Source: Clostridia bacterium (GTDB taxonomy: Bacteria; Bacillota; Clostridia; Christensenellales; Aristaeellaceae). Taken from it: DNA of 63,043 nt. This document shows, piece by piece, positions 34,019 through 41,946 of the stretch (its first letter is position 1; every line of letters begins with the position of its first letter). A program made the translations under genes and the position numbers. Under the pieces are notes generated by a model. It was not told where the DNA came from. It did no database searches and saw nothing but the letters and a program-made list of their open reading frames with translations. The DNA lies in the NCBI GenBank assembly GCA_900769875.1, contig CAAGII010000211.1:1-63043 (forward strand), given 5' to 3'.

Positions 34019-35104
34019 TTACTTCACGTTGCCCTGATAGTCCACGGACACGGCGGTCACAGCGGGCTCAGCGTCGATGGCGTTGCTCACGGTCACATCG
34101 CCAGCGAACATGGCGGCCACCAGCGCCTTGTAGTCATCCTCGGTGAAGGACTCGGCAAACTGGGTGGAGCCGGCCAGCTGCACATAGTTCTCGGTGGGCT
34201 CGGCGCTCACCAGACCCAGACTCAGCACCTTGCCGCCGTAGTTGGCGAAGTTGCCGGCCTTGGTCTCGTCAAGCAGGGTGTTCACGGTCGCGGCCAGACC
34301 CTTCATGGCAGAGGTCACGGTCATGCCCTCGCCGTAGGCGTCGATGATGCCGGCCTGATCGGTGTCAACGCCGATCACCTTGCCGCCGACCTTCGCGGCA
34401 GCCTCAGCAGCAGAGGTGTAGATGCCGCCGCCGCAGGCGAACACGACTTCCATACCATTCTGATACCAGGTATCCATGTAGGCGGTGATGTCGGCGTCGC
34501 CATAGAACTGGTTGCCGTACACATACTTGATGGTCACGTCGGTCAGGCCCAGCTCGGCGGCGGCAGCGTCAGCGCCCTGCACAAAGCCGTAGCCGAAGCG
34601 GGTGACGGCGGGCACAGCCATGCCGCCCAGGAAGCCCAGCTGCTTGTAGCCCAGCTTCACGGCAGCGTAGCCAGCCATGTAGCCAGACAGCTCTTCCTGA
34701 TACACAGCGCAGAAGACGTTGGGGTTGACCACGCCGCCCACATCGAACTCGGACACGTCCAGCGCAATGAAGGTCACGTCGGGGTAATCGTTCTGGGTTT
34801 CAGCGATGGTCTCGCCGAAGGCGAAGCCGGGCAGCACCAGCACGTTGTAGCCCTCGTCCACAGCGGCCTCGACCATGCGGACGCGCTCGGCGGTGGAGTC
34901 ACCAGCGGGCTTGAAGTAGGTGAACTCGACGCCGTTGGCGTCAGTCCAGGCCTGGCAAGCCTCATAGGTGGTCTGGTTGAAGGACTGGTCGATGATGTCG
35001 CCGTAGTCGGTGATCATCGCGACCTTCATGTCTTCAGCAGAAGCGAAGGCGCACACGGACAGCAGCATGACCGCCGCCAGAACCAAAGAAAGTAGCTTCT
35101 TCAT
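34019..35104 (-). CDS. BMP-family solute-binding protein
   Basis: Extracellular substrate-binding component of the importer, 361 residues. A signal peptide (MKKLLSLVLAAVMLLSVC) leads into AFASAED. The cysteine follows LSV, a poor lipobox, so either lipid anchoring or simple cleavage after ASA is possible. The mature part opens MKVAMITDYGDIIDQSFNQ, typical of BMP proteins, which bind purine nucleosides in characterised cases. It leads the operon behind its own promoter and is separated from the ATPase by two hairpins. Confidence 0.92.
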   Translation of the reverse strand: MKKLLSLVLAAVMLLSVCAFASAEDMKVAMITDYGDIIDQSFNQTTYEACQAWTDANGVEFTYFKPAGDSTAERVRMVEAAVDEGYNVLVLPGFAFGETIAETQNDYPDVTFIALDVSEFDVGGVVNPNVFCAVYQEELSGYMAGYAAVKLGYKQLGFLGGMAVPAVTRFGYGFVQGADAAAAELGLTDVTIKYVYGNQFYGDADITAYMDTWYQNGMEVVFACGGGIYTSAAEAAAKVGGKVIGVDTDQAGIIDAYGEGMTVTSAMKGLAATVNTLLDETKAGNFANYGGKVLSLGLVSAEPTENYVQLAGSTQFAESFTEDDYKALVAAMFAGDVTVSNAIDAEPAVTAVSVDYQGNVK

Positions 35105-35149
35105 TGGGTATGTTCCTCCTTATCAATTGCGCTCGATGCGCTTGAGAAC

Positions 35150-35177
35150 ATTATAACAGATGTCACGGCAAAAGCAA
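35150..35177 (-). promoter_or_regulatory. Promoter of the BMP/ABC operon
   Basis: Minus strand TTGCTT (35177-35172), 16 bases, TATAAT (35155-35150). The leader is short and shows no riboswitch. Confidence 0.6.
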
Positions 35178-35247
35178 AGCGTTTTGTGAAAAAAACCATC
35201 AGGGAATGTGTGCCGCTATAGCAGCGCGACCGTTCATCGCCGGGCGC

Positions 35248-36126
35248 TCAGGGCTCGTCGTGCAGCGCGGAGAAGCCCTCGCCCAGCGCCTCGTGCGCCT
35301 CGGTGATGAACACAAACGCCTGTTCATCCTCCTCGCGCACGATTGCCTTGATCTGCGCCACCTCCTGCCTGGAAACCACGCACAGGATCACGGGGCGCTC
35401 CGTATGCGAGAAGGCGCCCTCGGCGCGGAGATGGGTGACGCCGCGCTCCATATCCGTGAGGATTCTGTGGCTGACGCGCTCCCACGCGTCGGTGATGATG
35501 AAGCACGCGCTGTTCCCGCTCAGACCCGCCATCACCATATCGATCACCTTCGCGGAGGCGTAGATGCATATCAGCGCGTAGAGACCCTCCGAGGTGCCCA
35601 GCGTCGCACAGGCAGCAAGCACCACGCAGCAGTCAATGCCAAAGAGCACCATGCCCGTGGTGATGAAGGGCAGCCGGTGATGAATCATGCGCGCAATCAT
35701 ATCCGTACCGCCCGTGGTCGCTCCGCCGCGCAGGATGAGGCCCAGCCCCACGCCCAGCAGAATACCGCCATAGAGCGTGGCCAGCAGCGGATCCGCCGTC
35801 ATCGGCTCAAGGTGCAGCAAATCAATGGCAAACGAAAACAGCACCGTCGCAATCAGGCTGCGCAGGGCGAACACCCGTCCCATGCTCCGCCAGCCGATCA
35901 TAAACAGCGGCACATTCAGCACAAGGCTTGTGATGCCGACCGGCAGCCCGAACAGCCTGTTGAGAATGGTCGTCACGCCGGTCAGACCGCCGGGCGCGAT
36001 GCCATGGGGTACGAGAAAGAGCGGATATGCCAGCGCGCCGATGAAGCATCCCAGCACGATCTGTATATAAGCCGACAGCTGATCCCTCATCTGCGGACGG
36101 CGGCGGAAGCGGTCCATCAAAGACAT
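35248..36126 (-). CDS. YitT family membrane protein (DUF161/DUF2179)
   Basis: A 292-residue protein with five or six N-terminal membrane spans, including APGGLTGVTTILNRLFGLP and the glycine-rich RGGATTGGTDMIA, and a soluble C-terminal DUF2179 domain (SACFIITDAWERVSHRIL). The family is widespread in Firmicutes; its transport or sensing role is not settled. AAAGGAGG precedes the ATG. A promoter overlaps the end of the upstream peptidase gene. Confidence 0.93.
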   Translation of the reverse strand: MSLMDRFRRRPQMRDQLSAYIQIVLGCFIGALAYPLFLVPHGIAPGGLTGVTTILNRLFGLPVGITSLVLNVPLFMIGWRSMGRVFALRSLIATVLFSFAIDLLHLEPMTADPLLATLYGGILLGVGLGLILRGGATTGGTDMIARMIHHRLPFITTGMVLFGIDCCVVLAACATLGTSEGLYALICIYASAKVIDMVMAGLSGNSACFIITDAWERVSHRILTDMERGVTHLRAEGAFSHTERPVILCVVSRQEVAQIKAIVREEDEQAFVFITEAHEALGEGFSALHDEP

Positions 36127-36157
36127 CCATCATCCTCCTTTGCATGCGTTACGATCC

Positions 36158-36186
36158 ATCATTGCATATCGGAAAGGGATTGTCAA
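36158..36186 (-). promoter_or_regulatory. Promoter of the YitT gene
   Basis: Minus strand TTGACA (36186-36181), 17 bases, AATGAT (36163-36158). The -35 overlaps the stop codon of the upstream peptidase gene. Confidence 0.5.
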
Positions 36187-36824
36187 GCGTTTTCATCGCC
36201 CGGGCGCGGCGATACGTCAGCCTGATTCAATCGCTGCCTGCGCGTCCTCCAGTCCGGAAGGAAACGCGTCATATCCGCGTAGAACGCGGGCGAATGATCC
36301 GCATGGCGCAGATGGTTCAGCTCATGTACAAGCACATATTCCATAAGATCCACCGGCATCGCCGCAAGGCGAAGATTGAGCGTGATCACGCGTTTTCCTG
36401 TCTGGCATGTGCCCCAGCGGCTGGTCATCAAGCGCCACCGCACACCCTCTGCCCTCACCCCCATGCGCTTTTCCCATACGGGCAGAAGTCGCGCTGCGGC
36501 ATCACGCGCAAGATCGCCGCGCCATTGCTGAAAGGCCGCTTCGCCGGATGGCACGCCCGCCTCCCCCAGCGTGACATAGCTGCCCAGCACACAGTGCCGC
36601 TCGCCGCTGCAAAAAGCCGGCTGCCACGCGGTCAGCTGCGAGCGCGGCAGCGTCTCCTCCATCCACGCAAGCTGTGCGCGCAGGAAGTCCATCACCTGCT
36701 TCCTGCTCACGCCCCGGGGCTCGGATAGATGAAAGCAGCGCTCACCCTTCCTGTAGCGCAGAATCAGCCTGCGGCAGTTCGTTCTCGGTTCCTCGACAAT
36801 CCGGTAGCCGGACAGCTCGATCAT
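36183..36824 (-). CDS. YgjP-like zinc metallopeptidase (COG1451)
   Basis: A 213-residue putative metal-dependent hydrolase. The zinc motif is HELNHLRHADHSPAFY, with H167, E168, H171 and probably H177, and SRWGTCQTGKRVITLNLRL before it, which is typical for this family. The biological substrate is unknown. ATG 36824 is used because GGAGG lies eight bases upstream; the frame is open further but overlaps the divergent sporulation promoter region. It is divergent from spoIIGA. Confidence 0.9.
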   Translation of the reverse strand: MIELSGYRIVEEPRTNCRRLILRYRKGERCFHLSEPRGVSRKQVMDFLRAQLAWMEETLPRSQLTAWQPAFCSGERHCVLGSYVTLGEAGVPSGEAAFQQWRGDLARDAAARLLPVWEKRMGVRAEGVRWRLMTSRWGTCQTGKRVITLNLRLAAMPVDLMEYVLVHELNHLRHADHSPAFYADMTRFLPDWRTRRQRLNQADVSPRPGDENA

Positions 36825-36851
36825 GCGCATTCCCTCCGCCCGTTTTTTACC

Positions 36852-36880
36852 GTTATACCACAGGCGAAACCGCAATGCAA
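36852..36880 (-). promoter_or_regulatory. Promoter of the YgjP-like gene
   Basis: Minus strand TTGCAT (36880-36875), 17 bases, TATAAC (36857-36852). It ends four bases from the first TTCG repeat of the spoIIGA control region. Confidence 0.6.
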
Positions 36881-36883
36881 GCT

Positions 36884-36949
36884 TTCGCGCAACTTCGCGC
36901 CATTTCGCACGCGCGTTCGACAGACAGACAGGCCGCACTCGATTATCAT
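36884..36949 (+). promoter_or_regulatory. Probable Spo0A-controlled spoIIG promoter region
   Basis: TTCGACA at 36916-36922 is an exact 0A box (complement of TGTCGAA). Three further TTCG-core heptamers precede it at 36884, 36894 and 36904, spaced 10, 10 and 12 bp, but with about three mismatches each. A -10-like TATCAT lies at 36944-36949, 21 bases past the exact box, resembling the long spacing of the Bacillus spoIIG promoter. The predicted start falls almost on the ribosome site, which is a weakness. Confidence 0.5.
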
Positions 36950-36969
36950 GTCCACGAAAGGAGCGGCGT

Positions 36970-37932
36970 ATGCGTATCAGTTTCCCTGCCCTCATTGTGC
37001 AGCAGACGCTGTGCTGTCTTTCCATGCTGATCGCCCTTGGCCGGTGCTGCGCCCTTGCGCAGCCGCCGCCGCTTCGCGCGCTTGCAGCCGCGCTGCTTGG
37101 CGCACTCGCAAGCGCCGCGTCCGTGCTGACAAACGCGCGGTTTGCCCGCCTGCTCGCGTTTGCCGTGATGTGCGCTACTCCTGCGCTTGCGTGGCCGCGT
37201 CTTCCCTCCGGGGTATGCCGCCGCGTGATGCTGCCGCACCTTGTGCTGTCGCTCTGCTTTTCGGGCCTGATGCGCGCGCTGTGCCGCTTCATGGGCGCCG
37301 GACTCGCGCTCCCGCTATCGTGCCTTGTGTGCGTCGCGCTGCCGCATATGCTGCGCCGTGCAGACGCGGGGCAGTATGTCCGCCTGCATGTGAGCTATAG
37401 CGGGCGGCGCATCACCTGCACAGCGCTGTCAGACAGCGGCAACCTGCTCCGCGACGCGGTGACAGGGCTGCCCGTGATCGTGCTCAGCCGCCGTCTTGCC
37501 GCGCGCCTGACCCCCCTGCCCGCTCCAGGAGGCAGCCTGTCGCCGGGCATGCGCTATCTGCCGTTCCGCACGGCTGCGGGCGCGGAGCTGCTCATCGCGC
37601 TGCGCCCCGATCGCGTCACGCTGACAGCGCAGGTGCAAAGCATCCGCGTATCGTCGCTGATTGGGATTCTGCCGCATGACGTACCAGGGCTCACCGCGCT
37701 GGTGCCCGGCTCACTGCTTGCCAGGGCGCAGCTTGCGTCCGACCATTTCAAAGGAGGATTGACCCATGAGCATGACATTCAAGCTTTATTCCATCGCCCG
37801 CGACCGTCTGGGCGAGCTGGTGGGCAGGCTCTCCACCCGCGAGCTGTATTACATCGGCGGCTCCGAGCCGCTCCCCGCTCCGCTCACGCCCGAGGAGGAG
37901 CAGCAGCTCCTCAGCGCCCTGCGGGACGATGA
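36970..37932 (+). CDS. spoIIGA: Sigma-E processing peptidase SpoIIGA
   Basis: Membrane-bound aspartic protease of the mother cell that removes the pro-sequence from pro-SigE during sporulation. The N-terminal about 130 residues are strongly hydrophobic (several spans). The soluble domain has the catalytic DSGN at 155-158 in CTALSDSGNLLRDAVTGLPV. ATG 36970 follows AAAGGAG. The frame stays open to 37932, 167 bp into sigE. Family-like sequence ends near ALVPGSLLARAQ (about 37740), so the Arg/Pro-rich tail is probably spurious or reflects a frameshift close to the end. Confidence 0.85.
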   Translation: MRISFPALIVQQTLCCLSMLIALGRCCALAQPPPLRALAAALLGALASAASVLTNARFARLLAFAVMCATPALAWPRLPSGVCRRVMLPHLVLSLCFSGLMRALCRFMGAGLALPLSCLVCVALPHMLRRADAGQYVRLHVSYSGRRITCTALSDSGNLLRDAVTGLPVIVLSRRLAARLTPLPAPGGSLSPGMRYLPFRTAAGAELLIALRPDRVTLTAQVQSIRVSSLIGILPHDVPGLTALVPGSLLARAQLASDHFKGGLTHEHDIQALFHRPRPSGRAGGQALHPRAVLHRRLRAAPRSAHARGGAAAPQRPAGR

Positions 37933-38491
37933 CGGCACCATCCGCCAGACGCTCATTGAGCACAACCTGCGTCTGGTGGTGTTTATCGCACGCAAGTTCG
38001 AGAACACGGGCGTGCAGCTGGAGGATCTCATTTCCATCGGCACCATCGGGCTGATCAAGGCGGTGAACACCTTCGACCCGGATAAGAAGATCAAGCTTGC
38101 CACCTACGCCAGCCGCTGCATCGAAAACGAGGTGCTGATGTTCCTGCGCCGTCACAGCCGCACCAAGCTGGAGATCAGCCTCGACGAGCCGCTCAAAACC
38201 GACTGGGACGGCAACGAGCTGCTGCTGGGCGACGTGCTTGGCACGGACAGCGACATCGTGTACCGCGGCATGGAAGAAAACGCGGAGCGTCAGATGCTCT
38301 TCGCGGCGCTCAGCCGCCTGAACGCGCGCGAGAAGCAGATCATGCAGCTGCGCTTCGGACTGGGCGGCCAGCCCGAAATGACGCAGAAGGAGGTCGCAAG
38401 CGTGCTTGGCATCAGCCAGAGCTACATTTCACGGCTTGAAAAGCGCATTTTGCAGCGTCTGCAGTGCGACATGCTCGCCCAGGCGCAGTAA
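37766..38491 (+). CDS. sigE: Sporulation sigma factor SigE (pro-form)
   Basis: Early mother-cell sigma factor, made inactive and activated by SpoIIGA. The 241 residues are very close to the Bacillus protein: YYIGGSEPLPAPLTPEEE, NLRLVVFIARKFENTG, KLATYASRCIENE, DWDGNELLLGDVLGTDSD and GISQSYISRLEKRI. The N-terminal about 27 residues form the pro-peptide. GGAGG precedes the ATG, and the gene directly follows and overlaps spoIIGA's open frame. Confidence 0.97.
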   Translation: MSMTFKLYSIARDRLGELVGRLSTRELYYIGGSEPLPAPLTPEEEQQLLSALRDDDGTIRQTLIEHNLRLVVFIARKFENTGVQLEDLISIGTIGLIKAVNTFDPDKKIKLATYASRCIENEVLMFLRRHSRTKLEISLDEPLKTDWDGNELLLGDVLGTDSDIVYRGMEENAERQMLFAALSRLNAREKQIMQLRFGLGGQPEMTQKEVASVLGISQSYISRLEKRILQRLQCDMLAQAQ

Positions 38492-38522
38492 TGCGCAGAT
38501 TCTGGCAGCCTTTGTCAGGGGC

Positions 38523-38552
38523 GCATAAGCGCCTGACAGCCGTGCCATACTC
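38523..38552 (+). promoter_or_regulatory. SigG/SigF-like promoter ahead of sigG
   Basis: GCATA (38523-38527), 18 bases, CATACTC (38546-38552) resembles the forespore SigG pattern, allowing autoregulation of sigG. A TCAGGGGCGC/GCGCCTGA hairpin overlaps the -35 part. Confidence 0.45.
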
Positions 38553-38601
38553 CTGCCATAGCAAGCGGCGCTGAGGGCGCATGATGTTGGAGGTGACAGG
38601 C

Positions 38602-39384
38602 ATGGCTTACAGCAAGGTGGAGATCTGCGGCGTGGACACCTCGTCGCTGCCGGTGCTTTCGGCGGAGCGGATGCAGGCGCTCTTCCCGCTGGTGCACAGC
38701 GGCGACAAGGCGGCGCGCGAGGAGTTCATCAAGGGCAATTTGCGTCTGGTGCTGAGCGTGATCCAGCGCTTCTCCAGCCGCGGCGAAAACCCGGACGATC
38801 TGTTTCAGGTCGGCTGCATCGGGCTGATGAAGGCGCTGGACAACTTTGACGTCACCCAGAACGTGCGCTTCTCCACCTATGCCGTACCGATGATCATCGG
38901 TGAAATCCGCCGCTATCTGCGCGACAACAACACCATCCGCGTTTCGCGCAGCATGCGGGACACCGCCTACAAGGCACTGCAGGCGCGCGACCGGCTGCAG
39001 GCAAGGCTCGGCCGCGAGCCGGACGTCACCGAGATTGCCGAGGAAATGCGCATCCCGCGCGAGGAGATCGTGTTTGCGCTGGAGGCCATTCAGGACCCTG
39101 TGAGTCTCTTCGAGCCCGTGTTCAACGACGGCGGCGACGCGCTCTACATCATGGATCAGGTGAAGGACGAGCGCTCCCGCGACGAGGAGTGGCTGACGGA
39201 TATCGCCATCCGCGACGCCATGCAGCACCTGAGCGAGCGCGAGCAGCGCATCGTGCATCTGCGCTTCTTTGAGGGACGCACCCAGATGGAGGTCGCCGGC
39301 GAAATCGGCATCAGTCAGGCTCAGGTGAGCCGTCTGGAAAAAAACGCCCTGCTCCACATGCGCAAGAGCATGCAGGACGCATAG
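38602..39384 (+). CDS. sigG: Sporulation sigma factor SigG
   Basis: Late forespore sigma factor. The 260 residues equal the Bacillus length and match it closely: KVEICGVDTSSLPVLS at the N-terminus, FSTYAVPMIIGEIRRYLRDN and GISQAQVSRLEKNALLHM. ATG 38602 is chosen over 38581 because GGAGGTGA lies at 38589-38596 and because the Bacillus protein begins there. It follows sigE by 110 bp in the classic spoIIGA-sigE-sigG order. Confidence 0.97.
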   Translation: MAYSKVEICGVDTSSLPVLSAERMQALFPLVHSGDKAAREEFIKGNLRLVLSVIQRFSSRGENPDDLFQVGCIGLMKALDNFDVTQNVRFSTYAVPMIIGEIRRYLRDNNTIRVSRSMRDTAYKALQARDRLQARLGREPDVTEIAEEMRIPREEIVFALEAIQDPVSLFEPVFNDGGDALYIMDQVKDERSRDEEWLTDIAIRDAMQHLSEREQRIVHLRFFEGRTQMEVAGEIGISQAQVSRLEKNALLHMRKSMQDA

Positions 39385-39394
39385 GCTTCCCTTT

Positions 39395-39426
39395 CCGCAT
39401 GCACCCGGCGTGCCTGCGGTTTTTTT
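39395..39426 (+). terminator. Terminator after sigG
   Basis: CCGCA..GCAC paired with GTGC..TGCGG, then seven T. Confidence 0.8.
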
Positions 39427-39447
39427 CTGCCGCACGCTATTTTTGTG

Positions 39448-39503
39448 TTGACAGACGCGCATTTGGGTGTATAATACATATGAACAGTTGCTCATATATG
39501 AGC
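39448..39503 (+). promoter_or_regulatory. Promoter and ArsR/SmtB-type operator of the metal ATPase
   Basis: TTGACA (39448-39453), 16 bases, TATAAT (39470-39475). The imperfect palindrome ATATGAACAGTTGCTCATAT (39478-39497) directly follows and overlaps a perfect one, GCTCATATATGAGC (39490-39503). TGAnCA half-sites of this form are typical operators for zinc- or cadmium-sensing ArsR-family repressors. No such regulator gene is in the window. Confidence 0.65.
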
Positions 39504-39541
39504 GATGAAAATCACCAATGCCATCCGCAGGAGGGATTCCC

Positions 39542-41776
39542 ATGAAGAAGGTCTGGTCCATCGCCAACCTTGATTGCGCCGGCTGCGCCGCAAAGCTGGA
39601 GGACGCGCTTGCTTCCGTCCCCGGCGTGGAGAGCGTGAGCGTCAATTTCCTCGCGGGCACCATTGCCCTGACCGCAAGCGACGAGCGCTTTGACGAGGTT
39701 GCCGTCGCAGTGCTTGCCAAGGCTGCCCGCGTGGAGCCGGAGGCGGTCATTCTGACAGACGGAAGCGTGTCTCTGACAGGCGCGGAGCATCACCACCATG
39801 AGGGTGGGGCGCATGCCTGCAAGGACGGCTGCTGCTGCCATGACGGGCACGAGCATGAACACAAGCATGAACACAAGCATGAACACAAGCATGAACACGA
39901 GCACGAGCACGCTCATGCCTCTCACCACCATGACGGCGAAGCGGAGGACGGGGGCGAAACCCATGTGCTTGCGCGCGTCGGCGTCGCGGCGGCGCTGACG
40001 CTTGTCGCGCTGCTCATCCCCGACAGCGCGGGTTGGCTTCGGGCAGCTCTGTTCCTCGCGGCCTATCTCTGCGTAAGCTTCGACGTGCTGCTGCGCGCGC
40101 TGCGCAACATCCGTCACGGTCAGATCTTTGATGAGAACTTCCTGATGACCGTCGCCTCGCTGGGCGCGGTCGCCATGCAGGATTACCTTGAAGCCATCGC
40201 CGTGATGGCGCTGTACCAGATCGGCGAATGGTTCCAGGATCGCGCCGTGGAAAAGAGCCGCGCCTCCATCGCATCGCTGATGGACATCCGGCCTGACTAC
40301 GCCAATCTGCTCCGCGACGGCGAGAGTGTGCGCGTGGATCCCCGCGACGTGGCCGTGGGCGACCTGATTCTTCTCAAGCCCGGCGAGAAGATTCCGCTGG
40401 ACGGCGTGATTGTGGAAGGCTCGTCCAGCCTGAATACCGTGGCGCTGACGGGCGAATCGCTTCCCCGCGACGTGAGCGAGGGCGACAGCGTCATCAGCGG
40501 CTGCATCAACCTGTCGGGCGTTGTGACCGTGCGCGTGAGCAGCACCTTCGGCGAATCCACCGTGGCAAAGATTCTGGAAATGGTGGAGGCCAGCGGCGAA
40601 CACAAGGCAAGCTCCGAGCGCTTCATTACACGCTTTGCCCGCTACTACACGCCCGCTGTCTGCGCAGCCGCGCTCCTGCTGGCGCTTATCCCGCCCCTGC
40701 TGCTTGGCGGCGACTGGAGGCAGTGGCTGGAGCAGGCGCTTTCCTTCCTTGTCATTTCCTGCCCGTGCGCGCTGGTCATATCCGTGCCGCTCACCTTCTT
40801 CTCGGGCATCGGCGGCGCGTCCCGCAAGGGCATTCTGATCAAGGGCGCAAGCATGATGGAAACCCTCGCCCGGCTTGACACCGTCGCCTTTGACAAGACC
40901 GGCACGCTCACACGGGGCGAATTCGGTCTCACCGTCATCCACGCCGAGAACGGCGACGGGCAGGAGCTGCTCGCGACCGCAGCGCTGGCGGAAAGCTACT
41001 CCGACCACCCCATCTCCCGAAGCCTGCTTTCCGCACACGGCAAGCCTGTCGACCGCGACCGCGTGGGCAGCGTGGAGGAGATTGCCGGTCAGGGCGTGAT
41101 CGCCTCGATCGACAGCAGCACGGTGCATGCCGGCAACGCCAGGCTGATGGCCTCCATCGGTCTGGAGGCGCCTGCCTGCGACAAGCAGGGCACCATCATC
41201 CATGTCGCAAGAGACGGCGCGTACATGGGACATCTGGTCATCAGCGACGAAATCAAGCCTACCTCCCGTCAGGCCATGGATGAGCTGAAGGCGCTTGGCG
41301 TCACCCGCCTGGTGATGCTGACGGGCGACCAGAAGGCCGCAGCCGGCGAGATTGCCGGAGCGCTGGGCATTGGCGATGTGCGCAGCGAGCTTCTGCCGGG
41401 CGACAAGGTACATGCCGTGGAATCGCTGCTGGGCGAAGGGCACACCGTCGGCTTTGTGGGCGACGGCATCAACGACGCGCCCGTGCTGCGCCGCGCCGAT
41501 CTTGGCATCGCCATGGGCGCGATGGGCAGCGACGCCGCCATTGAAGCCGCCGATGTGGTGCTGATGGATGATGATCCCGTGAAGCTGGCGCGCGCCATCC
41601 GCATCGCGAGGCGCACGATGCGCATCGTGCATCAGAACATCGCATTTGCCCTCGGCGTGAAGGGGGTTGTGCTGCTCTTGGGACTCCTCGGCGTCGCCAG
41701 CATGTGGCTGGCCGTGTTCGCCGATGTGGGCGTCGCGATGCTCGCCATCCTCAACGCCATGCGTGCCATGCGCTGA
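39542..41776 (+). CDS. Heavy-metal-translocating P1B-type ATPase (Zn/Cd/Pb class)
   Basis: Exports divalent soft metals using ATP. The 744 residues comprise an N-terminal HMA domain with DCAGC (11-15), a His/Glu-rich linker (about 82-135), membrane spans with the metal-binding CPC at 407-409, the phosphorylated D451 in DKTGTLT and GDGINDAP at 640-647. CPC plus the His-rich linker and the operator upstream favour zinc or cadmium. ATG 39542 follows CAGGAGG. A terminator follows, so it is a single-gene unit. Confidence 0.94.
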   Translation: MKKVWSIANLDCAGCAAKLEDALASVPGVESVSVNFLAGTIALTASDERFDEVAVAVLAKAARVEPEAVILTDGSVSLTGAEHHHHEGGAHACKDGCCCHDGHEHEHKHEHKHEHKHEHEHEHAHASHHHDGEAEDGGETHVLARVGVAAALTLVALLIPDSAGWLRAALFLAAYLCVSFDVLLRALRNIRHGQIFDENFLMTVASLGAVAMQDYLEAIAVMALYQIGEWFQDRAVEKSRASIASLMDIRPDYANLLRDGESVRVDPRDVAVGDLILLKPGEKIPLDGVIVEGSSSLNTVALTGESLPRDVSEGDSVISGCINLSGVVTVRVSSTFGESTVAKILEMVEASGEHKASSERFITRFARYYTPAVCAAALLLALIPPLLLGGDWRQWLEQALSFLVISCPCALVISVPLTFFSGIGGASRKGILIKGASMMETLARLDTVAFDKTGTLTRGEFGLTVIHAENGDGQELLATAALAESYSDHPISRSLLSAHGKPVDRDRVGSVEEIAGQGVIASIDSSTVHAGNARLMASIGLEAPACDKQGTIIHVARDGAYMGHLVISDEIKPTSRQAMDELKALGVTRLVMLTGDQKAAAGEIAGALGIGDVRSELLPGDKVHAVESLLGEGHTVGFVGDGINDAPVLRRADLGIAMGAMGSDAAIEAADVVLMDDDPVKLARAIRIARRTMRIVHQNIAFALGVKGVVLLLGLLGVASMWLAVFADVGVAMLAILNAMRAMR
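39851..39910 (+). repeat. 12-bp tandem repeats coding the His-rich linker
   Basis: Four consecutive copies of a 12-bp unit (A/G-AGCATGAACAC) at 39851-39898 are followed by one diverged copy. Each encodes a KHEH or EHEH tetrapeptide. Copy number could vary by slippage without breaking the frame. Confidence 0.85.
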
Positions 41777-41791
41777 CTGCATTTCCCATTC

Positions 41792-41832
41792 AGGCGCTGC
41801 TGCAGAAGGCTGAAAGCCGCGGCAGCGCCTTT
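41792..41832 (+). terminator. Terminator after the metal ATPase
   Basis: GGCGCTGC (41792-41799) pairs with GCAGCGCC (41821-41828), then TTTT. Confidence 0.75.
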
Positions 41833-41946
41833 TCCTGTCCGGAAATTTTTGTCAGAGCTTCACCTGATGATCACACCGCACAAGTCTGTCTGTCACGAAC
41901 GCGCCGTATGCTTCCTTCTGTCATCCGGAATGAAAGGAGGCCCTCC

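Noticed and set aside
39851..39910. Short CRISPR-like repeat
   Set aside because: The units are contiguous, 12 bp, without spacers, and code for the His-rich linker of the ATPase.
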